Below are positions 39,495-45,441 of a stretch of DNA of 45,441 nucleotides, piece after piece. The notes under the pieces were generated by a model. That model did not search any database. It worked only from the letters and a program-made list of their open reading frames with translations, and had not been told where the DNA came from. Position 1 is the stretch's first letter; each line of letters begins with the position of its first letter. The position numbers and the translations under genes are program-made. The DNA lies in NCBI GenBank assembly GCA_017529425.1, contig JAFXNQ010000023.1, forward strand, positions 1-45,441. The letters are read 5' to 3'. This DNA comes from Bacteroidales bacterium. Lineage in GTDB: Bacteria > Bacteroidota > Bacteroidia > Bacteroidales > UBA932.

Positions 39495-40154
39495 TCATAT
39501 GAAAGATAGTAGCTCTTTTGGATTGTCTATCAGCGTCTTGGCGCCTGCGGCCTCAAGGACGGCGCGACGGCGGAAACCCCAGGTGCATAGAACATAATCC
39601 AGACCGGAGCGCTCGGCAGACTGGATATCTACTTCACAATCACCGATGTATAATATCTGGTCCCTGGCCAAACCCGCCGCTCCGCTGTTGCGGATGGCGT
39701 CGGAAATGATGCCGGGCTCGGGCTTGAGAGGGCCACCCGGTTTCTGCCCCTCCACCGCGGCCCAGCGGATATCGGGATAAAAATGAGGCACAAGGAACTT
39801 TGCGCCGTCATCAAACTTGTTAGATGCCACCGCCAGGGTTATGCCGCGACGCTGCAACTCTTCCAGCAGTTCCGGCATCCCTTCGTAGGGCCTGGTCTCG
39901 CGAGCCAGGTTTGCCCGATAATACTTCAGATATACATCCCTGGCAGAATCAACAAAGTTTTCGTCTGCGGCCTTCTCTGCAGGGAGGGCACGCTTTATCA
40001 GCATGCGGCTACCATCGCCCACAAAACGTTCGTAATCAGAAAGTTCCCAAGTCGGCAAGTCAAAGTATGCCAGCATTTCGTTGCAGGCACTGCCAATCCC
40101 GCCTATGGTGTTGAGCAGTGTGCCGTCCAGATCGAATATCAGAAGTCGTTTCAT
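39495..40154 (-). CDS. HAD family hydrolase (phosphoglycolate phosphatase-like)
   Basis: 219 residues. The HAD motifs are in order: LLIFDLDGTLLNT with the nucleophilic Asp at residue 8, TLAVASNKFDDG (motif II Ser), the Lys of GQKPGGPLKPEPGII (motif III) and LYIGDCEVDIQSAERSG (motif IV acidic pair). A helical cap lies between motifs I and II (about 15-85). Members dephosphorylate small metabolites such as 2-phosphoglycolate. The start at 40154 gives the normal N-terminus; a longer frame to 40325 overlaps the divergent ABC gene and is rejected. It is followed by a second degenerate copy of its own 3' end. Confidence 0.9.
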   Translation of the reverse strand: MKRLLIFDLDGTLLNTIGGIGSACNEMLAYFDLPTWELSDYERFVGDGSRMLIKRALPAEKAADENFVDSARDVYLKYYRANLARETRPYEGMPELLEELQRRGITLAVASNKFDDGAKFLVPHFYPDIRWAAVEGQKPGGPLKPEPGIISDAIRNSGAAGLARDQILYIGDCEVDIQSAERSGLDYVLCTWGFRRRAVLEAAGAKTLIDNPKELLSFI

Positions 40155-40185
40155 AAGTGGCGGTAAAAATAGTAATTTTACAGCG

Positions 40186-41772
40186 ATGAATCCCAAAACT
40201 CTTATTTCGCTGAATGGGGCGGTTATCTCCAACCCGCTGCGCAGACTGGCAGCCCCGGTCAATTTTGAGCTGCGCGAGGGGGAACACATCGCTATTGTCG
40301 GGCCAAACGGCAGCGGCAAGAGCACTCTGCTGGAGATGATCCGCGGGGGTTTTTACCTGCGGGAAGGGACACTGCGCCACAATCTTGACGACGAATCGTA
40401 CCGCGCCATCCGAACCGTGGAATTTGACAACGCCTACTCCACCAGTGAAACACAATATTACTATCAGCAGCGCTGGCAGGCATTTGAACGGGAAGCGGCT
40501 CCGCTTGCAGGAGAGCTTCTGGGCAAAGGGGAAGAGAACCGTCAATTGTTCGACATCCTTGACATATGGCCGCTGCTGGGCAAAGAGATCATAACCCTGT
40601 CCAGCGGTGAATTAAGGCGTTTCTCCATTGCAAGAGCCCTGCTCAAACGGCCTCAGGTGCTGGTGATGGAGAGCCCCTTCATCGGCCTCGATCCGCCCAC
40701 CCGGAAAATACTCTGCGACCTGATGAGCCAGCTGGCTTCATCCCTGGGCATCAGTTTTATTATGGCTCTCACCTCTGCAGACCAGATTCCGCCGGTGGTT
40801 ACGCACGTTTACTTCATCGACAACGGAATCGTTTCTGAGAAAATTCATGTAGTAGAAGCTTGCCATGCTCCGGACGATTCTGCCCTGCAACCCGAGAATC
40901 ACGGCGGCCAACATTGTCCTTCAAATGACCTTATGGGACATATCGACAGCCGCCGCGATTTTCGGGTTGGGTACGAAATCGACTCAGAATCCATAATACT
41001 ACCTCACTTACGTGAATCACAGCGTTTCAACAAGGTCGTGGAGATGCGGAACATAAACATCAGTTACGGGGAACGGCAGCTTTTCAAAGACCTCAACTGG
41101 ACGGTATGCAGCGGCGAGAAATGGAACGTGACCGGACCCAACGGCAGCGGCAAAAGCACCCTGCTCAGCCTGGTGAATGCCGATAACCCGCGCGCCTACT
41201 CGCTGGACATCACCCTCTTTGACCGGCGCCGCGGCACCGGAGAGAGCATCTGGGACATCAAACGGCACATCGGCTTCCTCTCGAGCGAGATGCACAGCAG
41301 TTTCATCACCTCAGAGACGGTCATGGATATAGTCCGCAGCGGTTTGGTCCATTCTGGTGACGGGCACATGCCTCGCATGAAGGTCTTGCTCCCTGACGCT
41401 CAGTCGGTCCCCTCCTTCGCTAACGCCGGTCGCACATCCCTTCATGGCCTCGGCTGTAATATGCCCGTTACTGACAACGACCAATACATAATGTACTGGC
41501 TGGAGCTCTTTGGGGCGGAAAATCTGGCTCACCGCAACTACAACACCCTCTCGAGCGGCGAACAACGCTACATACTGCTGATACGCGCCTTTGTGAAGGA
41601 CCCTGACCTCCTCATACTGGACGAACCCTTCCAGGGACTTGACCCAGAAAGGCGCCACCGCGCCGCTGCCGTGGTAGAGGCCTTCTGCGCACGCAGCAAC
41701 AAAACGCTGGTATTTGTCACCCACTACATCGAGGAGATACCCGGCATCGTGACAAATACGCTCCAGTTGTAG
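40186..41772 (+). CDS. Tandem ABC ATPase (ModF-like), first site degenerate
   Basis: 528 residues with two ABC domains and no membrane segment. Domain 1: Walker A GPNGSGKST (about 44-52), signature LSSGELRRF, but the Walker B reads VLVMESPFIGLDPP, so the usual Asp-Glu pair is Glu-Ser. Domain 2: Walker A GPNGSGKST (about 316-324), signature LSSGEQRYI and a complete Walker B LLILDEPFQGLDPE, followed by the switch His in VFVTHY. This matches ModF/PhrA-type proteins linked by name to molybdate transport, although no mod genes are nearby. One active and one degenerate site suggests asymmetric ATP use. Divergent from the HAD gene with a 31-base gap. Confidence 0.85.
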   Translation: MNPKTLISLNGAVISNPLRRLAAPVNFELREGEHIAIVGPNGSGKSTLLEMIRGGFYLREGTLRHNLDDESYRAIRTVEFDNAYSTSETQYYYQQRWQAFEREAAPLAGELLGKGEENRQLFDILDIWPLLGKEIITLSSGELRRFSIARALLKRPQVLVMESPFIGLDPPTRKILCDLMSQLASSLGISFIMALTSADQIPPVVTHVYFIDNGIVSEKIHVVEACHAPDDSALQPENHGGQHCPSNDLMGHIDSRRDFRVGYEIDSESIILPHLRESQRFNKVVEMRNINISYGERQLFKDLNWTVCSGEKWNVTGPNGSGKSTLLSLVNADNPRAYSLDITLFDRRRGTGESIWDIKRHIGFLSSEMHSSFITSETVMDIVRSGLVHSGDGHMPRMKVLLPDAQSVPSFANAGRTSLHGLGCNMPVTDNDQYIMYWLELFGAENLAHRNYNTLSSGEQRYILLIRAFVKDPDLLILDEPFQGLDPERRHRAAAVVEAFCARSNKTLVFVTHYIEEIPGIVTNTLQL

Positions 41773-41831
41773 CGCGAAACCTCACGAAACAATTCATTGA
41801 AATTTTCGTTCTAAAATTCGAAATGGGTTAT

Positions 41832-41839
41832 TACATTTG
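41832..41839 (+). promoter_or_regulatory. -7 box of galE
   Basis: TACATTTG matches TAnnTTTG, 18 bases before the galE start. Confidence 0.5.
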
Positions 41840-41857
41840 TGAAAATATTATCCAACA

Positions 41858-42880
41858 ATGAATAAGAAAGTACTCGTTACAGGTGGTTGCGGCTTCATAG
41901 GTTCGCACACCTGCGTAGAACTGGCCGAGGCCGGCTACGAACCGATTATTGTGGATAACCTCAACAATTCCGAGCGCTCTGTGGTGGATGGCATCAGCGC
42001 CATCATAGGACGTCCAGTAAAGTTTATTGAGGCTGACTGCTGCGACACGGAGGCTATGGAGAAGGTCTTCACAGAGAACGATTTCAGCTCCATAATCCAC
42101 TTTGCTGCATACAAATCGGTAAACGAGAGCCGCACCAAGCCTCTGGAATATTTCAAGAATAACCTGGGCTCGCTGCTCAATCTGCTCACCCTGATGCGCG
42201 AACACAACGTGCCTAACATAGTGTTCAGCTCATCCTGTACAGTTTATGGCCAGGCCGACGTGCTGCCGGTAACTGAAAAGACCCCCCGCAAGGAGGCAAC
42301 GACCACTTACGGACTCACAAAGCAGATGTGCGAGGATATCTTGAAGAATACCACTGCGGCGTATTCCTTCCTCAACGCTATAGCTTTGCGCTATTTCAAC
42401 CCCATCGGGGCACACCCCAGCGCACTTATCGGCGAATTGCCCCGCGGCGTTCCCAATAACCTTATCCCCTTTATTACTCAGACCGCTGCCGGCATCCGCG
42501 AGTGCCTGAGCGTTTTTGGTAGCGATTACAACACCCCCGACGGCAGCTGCATCCGCGATTATATCGACGTTACCGATCTGGCAAAGGCTCACGTCTGCGC
42601 CGTGGACCGCATGATAGAGGGGAAGAGCAAAGCCAACTTCGAAGTGTTCAACGTCGGCACCGGTGTCGGCCGCTCAACTCTGGAGATAGTCAAGGCGTTT
42701 GAACGGGTAAACAACCTGAAGCTCAATTACAAGGTTGTCGGCCGCCGCGAAGGGGACATAGAAGCCGTATGGGCCGATCCCTCATATGCCAACACAGAGC
42801 TCGGCTGGAAGGCTGTCCGTCCGCTCGACGACACCCTCAAGAGCGCATGGGAATGGCAGCAGAACCTCGCCAAGAAGTAG
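41858..42880 (+). CDS. galE: UDP-glucose 4-epimerase
   Basis: 340 residues, extended SDR. VLVTGGCGFIGSHTCVELAEAGYEPIIVDNLNNS has the NAD-binding GxxGxxG and the Asp contact. VFSSSCTVYG and TTYGLTKQMCEDIL contain the catalytic Ser and YxxxK. ALRYFNPIGAHPSALIGELPRGVPNNLIPFI is the usual substrate loop, and CIRDYIDVTDLAKAHV the later NAD/UDP block. It interconverts UDP-glucose and UDP-galactose for glycan synthesis and galactose use. Own -7 box; single-gene unit. The next gene downstream is convergent, after 81 bases without a clear terminator. Confidence 0.96.
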   Translation: MNKKVLVTGGCGFIGSHTCVELAEAGYEPIIVDNLNNSERSVVDGISAIIGRPVKFIEADCCDTEAMEKVFTENDFSSIIHFAAYKSVNESRTKPLEYFKNNLGSLLNLLTLMREHNVPNIVFSSSCTVYGQADVLPVTEKTPRKEATTTYGLTKQMCEDILKNTTAAYSFLNAIALRYFNPIGAHPSALIGELPRGVPNNLIPFITQTAAGIRECLSVFGSDYNTPDGSCIRDYIDVTDLAKAHVCAVDRMIEGKSKANFEVFNVGTGVGRSTLEIVKAFERVNNLKLNYKVVGRREGDIEAVWADPSYANTELGWKAVRPLDDTLKSAWEWQQNLAKK

Positions 42881-42961
42881 TAAACACTCGTTTCTATAGA
42901 AAAGACCTTCGCAGGCCACACTAATAGTGAGGGTCGTGTCTGGTTGTCTACGCATAGGGAG

Positions 42962-43603
42962 CTATTGGTGTTGCATTCCCTCGAAAGATAAAAAGCAATC
43001 ATCCGGTGCGCGCGTTGTAATATAATCGTCTGCATCATAGCCATAAAATCGATTATCATTTGCATTATATTCGATTACATAAAAACTATCACCCTCGATA
43101 ATCCAGAAAGGCGTTTTGGTGGTATCTCCAATATTCTCTATTTGAAAACAATAATCAAATGAGTGTGTTTGCAAATAAGAGATAAGCGCGCACCAGTACT
43201 GTGAAGAAACCCAAGAATTAACGGGAGCAACTATAAACTTCTTGCGTAGCTTGCCATAGTGCCTGTTTTTCTTAATGCACCCATACATCATATTCCCTGT
43301 GGGGTCCATATATAAGGAACCATTATTCAAGTCTATGGCGTAAACGCAGGCCAGAATAATTGGGGTACTGAAAAAACCATAAAAAGATTCTCTTTTTTGT
43401 GATATGGTGGCTTTATCCCAATTAGAGAAGTCTCTATCCGCCAGATTCATTATGCTTGGTATGTAAGTCAGCGAATCATAAGGGTGGAGATATGAACACT
43501 TTGCATATGCATCTTTAAAACCGGCAACAAAACTATCTTTGTTTTGGGCTATTGCAAAGATAGACATGAAAGATAAACACAGACTAAAAATGAGCCGTTT
43601 CAT
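42962..43603 (-). CDS. Secreted hypothetical protein, candidate immunity protein 2
   Basis: 213 residues with a signal peptide (MKRLIFSLCLSFMSIFAIAQ). No known domain recognised. The N-terminal mature part, SFVAGFKDAYAKCSYLHPYDSLTYIPSIMNLADRDFSNWDKA, resembles in layout the protein encoded just upstream (LFIAEYLRSYTKYHKKMEKT then IIPSIF, ATWDVIDVR), and PFWIIEGDSFYVIEYNANDNRFYGYDADDYI parallels that protein's WFFICGDKIVVIERIYNTLLYYDNAVDYL. The two look like distant paralogues. It lies downstream of an Rhs toxin end, in AT-rich DNA, so it may be an immunity protein; this rests on position. The start at 43603 begins the signal peptide. Confidence 0.65.
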   Translation of the reverse strand: MKRLIFSLCLSFMSIFAIAQNKDSFVAGFKDAYAKCSYLHPYDSLTYIPSIMNLADRDFSNWDKATISQKRESFYGFFSTPIILACVYAIDLNNGSLYMDPTGNMMYGCIKKNRHYGKLRKKFIVAPVNSWVSSQYWCALISYLQTHSFDYCFQIENIGDTTKTPFWIIEGDSFYVIEYNANDNRFYGYDADDYITTRAPDDCFLSFEGMQHQ

Positions 43604-43659
43604 TAATAAAAGAAGTCGCCGTTTATACAGAGATAGAAATCCGAAACGAAAGGTTAGAT

Positions 43660-44274
43660 TCAAAGAGGACAACTACTATAGAACGGTGGCCAATAATAAT
43701 CTTGTGTAAATTGATGTTTTAAATAATCCACAGCGTTATCATAATACAGTAACGTATTGTAAATTCGCTCAATAACTACGATTTTATCTCCACAAATAAA
43801 AAACCAACTTGGAGTTCCCCATAATCTAAAGATATAATCTGGCTGTATCTCTTCAATCTCCTGCAATAATAAACAATATGCCCTGCCATATACTGTAGTA
43901 CTATCAAGAAGATTATACGATGGCTTCTTTATGAAGCCTATATTTTGATAATAGTGTTTAGATTCATCAGGTGTTATAATAATATAATCACCAATAATCA
44001 TATGACGTACGTCTATCACATCCCAAGTTGCAAGATCTCGGTTATTCGCTGGATTTATGTAATCCCATTTTACCGTTTCCTTTATAAAGATACTCGGTAT
44101 TATTATCAAATCATGACTACCGCTTTTGTTAATGTATCGCCTCTCTAACGTTTTTTCCATCTTTTTATGATACTTTGTGTAAGAACGCAAATACTCCGCG
44201 ATAAACAGAGAATCTGATTGAGCAAAAACATTAATACATAATAAAGAAAACAATATAATCAATAAGCTCTTCAT
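43660..44274 (-). CDS. Secreted hypothetical protein, candidate immunity protein 1
   Basis: 204 residues with a signal peptide (MKSLLIILFSLLCINVFAQ). The mature protein is rich in Tyr, Ile and Lys: IIIPSIFIKETVKWDYINPANNRDLATWDVIDVRHMIIGDYIIITPD, then YCLLLQEIEEIQPDYIFRLWGTPSWFFICGDKIVVIERIYNTLLYYDNAV. No characterised domain recognised. It starts 3 bases after the Rhs protein stop, the normal place for a cognate immunity gene, and shares a faint layout with the next gene. The secretion signal implies protection in the periplasm, so the toxin probably acts there or in the membrane. Confidence 0.7.
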   Translation of the reverse strand: MKSLLIILFSLLCINVFAQSDSLFIAEYLRSYTKYHKKMEKTLERRYINKSGSHDLIIIPSIFIKETVKWDYINPANNRDLATWDVIDVRHMIIGDYIIITPDESKHYYQNIGFIKKPSYNLLDSTTVYGRAYCLLLQEIEEIQPDYIFRLWGTPSWFFICGDKIVVIERIYNTLLYYDNAVDYLKHQFTQDYYWPPFYSSCPL

Positions 44275-44277
44275 TTA

Positions 44278-45441
44278 CTAATACTTAATAATACCAAGAC
44301 AGTCAAGATTAAGATAATATTTGTATCCAACCAGAGGATCGTGAACATAAACAGAAAAAAGATGATAAGTATTGCCAATGCCGCCTCCAAACATTCTTAG
44401 TTTAAAGCCTATGGTTATGCCGCGAATATTAACTGCGTGATTGTTAATTGTTGAAAGAATCTCTGCATTATGAACTAAGCTATACCCAACGCTCTTCCAT
44501 TGGTTGCCATAAACATAGTGCATTTCACCGGAGGTACCACATACTTTGTTGTATATCATAATGGGATCAGCACCATCAACATTCCCTGCAGCTCGGATAA
44601 AATCATCTGGGGAATGATTGAAGTGTCCTTGATCTGCATATGCATCCGCATAGCCATAGCAATGCTTTGTCTTTACTTTTTGAAGACACTCTATTTTTTC
44701 TGAAGTTGCATAATACTCTTCCTGAAAATGATTTGGGTAAAGGGCATTATCTGATGTATCTGTATAGTACCTACGCCATGGATCAGCGCCATGTTCTTTT
44801 GCATACTGAAAACCCTTAATACCACCAGAGATGGCTCCTGACAGACCTCCCCACAATGCACCACTTATAACGGCTGAGTTCAATCCATAATCCAAATCAT
44901 TGTGAGAAATCAAGTTATTACCGACGGTTGTAAGCGCATTGGAAGACACTCCCGCTACAACCCCAGCACCGGCGCCTACAAGCACACCAGCCCAAACTCC
45001 GGCGGCTTGCGTCAATTCTGCTGCACCTACCGCTCCCGCTGAAGATAGCGCCCCAACGCCGGCTCCAACAGCAAAGAAGTCCAATCCTGTCCAGAAACCA
45101 TTTTGTTTGATTATACTCCAATTTGCTATGACATTTCCAACACCCCCAATAGCAGCACCAATAATGTAGTTCCAAAAATCCCCACTTTCATCCGTATACT
45201 TCAGCGGATTGTTGAGGCAATATGCATATCGGTTGAGGTTTAAAGGGAGGTCGGGAGCCTGGATATACGGGTCAGGGGAAAGGAACCGCCCGAGGATAGA
45301 ATCGTAGAGACGGGCGTTCATGTTGACTAGACTGAAGCTGTCAAGGTACTCATGACCGCACCATCCACGCCACAGATAGGAGGACGGCGTGCCGCTGCCC
45401 CAGGCTCCGTATGTTTTCTTCTCTAATGATGTCCCGCTGGA
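44278..45441 (-). CDS. Rhs repeat-core protein, C-terminal part with candidate toxin (partial)
   Basis: 388 codons are visible; the frame is open to the window edge, so the N-terminal Rhs/YD-repeat cage lies outside. Residues 29-89 are the Rhs core: [57 protein letters not shown]. After the core comes a Gly/Ala-rich hydrophobic region (about 92-210; [14 protein letters not shown] and later) and then a C-terminal tip of about 170 residues. The tip has a Cys in [12 protein letters not shown] (about 261), a His in NNHAVNIRG (about 335) and an Asp in YVHDPLVG, the order of papain-like peptidases. Rhs proteins deliver such tips to competing cells. The toxin class is a guess; the Rhs core is clear. 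Confidence 0.85.
   Translation of the reverse strand, partial: SSGTSLEKKTYGAWGSGTPSSYLWRGWCGHEYLDSFSLVNMNARLYDSILGRFLSPDPYIQAPDLPLNLNRYAYCLNNPLKYTDESGDFWNYIIGAAIGGVGNVIANWSIIKQNGFWTGLDFFAVGAGVGALSSAGAVGAAELTQAAGVWAGVLVGAGAGVVAGVSSNALTTVGNNLISHNDLDYGLNSAVISGALWGGLSGAISGGIKGFQYAKEHGADPWRRYYTDTSDNALYPNHFQEEYYATSEKIECLQKVKTKHCYGYADAYADQGHFNHSPDDFIRAAGNVDGADPIMIYNKVCGTSGEMHYVYGNQWKSVGYSLVHNAEILSTINNHAVNIRGITIGFKLRMFGGGIGNTYHLFSVYVHDPLVGYKYYLNLDCLGIIKY

Noticed and set aside
40155-40325. N-terminal extension of the HAD phosphatase
   Set aside because: It overlaps the divergent ABC gene, and the HAD motif DLDGT normally lies within the first 15 residues.
1-45441. CRISPR arrays, tRNA or rRNA genes
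   Set aside because: No regularly spaced repeats and no cloverleaf or rRNA sequence recognised in the gaps.

Overview
The window is chromosomal DNA from a member of the Bacteroidota, most likely the order Bacteroidales. The evidence is repeated TAnnTTTG-type -7 boxes (three with a TTTG box 19-20 bases upstream), few recognisable Shine-Dalgarno sites, lipoprotein signals typical of the phylum, ExbB with two ExbD proteins, a GH106 enzyme, a DUF4831 protein, a fused hisB and hisIE, and an Rhs-type polymorphic toxin end. The genus cannot be fixed from the sequence.

Layout. 1-238: left end of an IS21-like element running off the window, abutting a GH32 fructanase fragment that has lost its 5' part. 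991-2130: an AAA ATPase with its own consensus promoter. 2264-7132: tatD, an exbB / membrane protein / exbD / exbD operon closed by a terminator, an alkaline phosphatase lipoprotein and a small carboxypeptidase-regulatory-like lipoprotein. 7235-13785 (minus): a tight six-gene run rmlC, lysophospholipid acyltransferase, DUF4831, pepD, peptide MFS transporter, glycosyltransferase. 13853-15145: a LOG-family protein and a HigBA-like module whose toxin is frameshifted while antitoxin, promoter and operator-like palindrome survive. 15484-18800 (minus): a sugar module (RpiB/LacAB-like isomerase, DUF1080 lipoprotein, Tat-exported Gfo/Idh oxidoreductase) plus a TIGR04076 protein. 18893-20196: membrane protein, ECF sigma factor and small membrane protein. 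20197-23029: exonuclease, macro-like protein, then lipoprotein / thioredoxin-like / SDR genes. 23188-27554: a large secreted glycosidase, AbrB-like regulator, acyltransferase and YbaK.

27682-35991 (minus) is a complete histidine operon, hisG-D-C-B-H-A-F-IE, with a nucleoside-recognition membrane protein as last gene. Upstream of hisG lies the most interesting element: a consensus-like promoter, a 17-codon leader peptide MVFSFVHTLHHHHFQVI with four consecutive His codons, an antiterminator that includes the leader stop codon, and a competing terminator just before hisG. This is the layout of a ribosome-stalling histidine attenuator.

35985-39191 (minus) is a GH106-type alpha-L-rhamnosidase. 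39301-39405 is a duplicated 3' tail of the adjacent HAD phosphatase gene (39495-40154). 40186-42880 holds a tandem-ABC ATPase with one degenerate site, and galE. 42962-45441 (minus) is AT-richer accessory DNA: the C-terminal part of an Rhs protein with a candidate cysteine-peptidase-like toxin tip, followed by two signal-peptide proteins that may be immunity proteins.

All functional calls come from reading motifs and comparing with remembered families; no database search was run.
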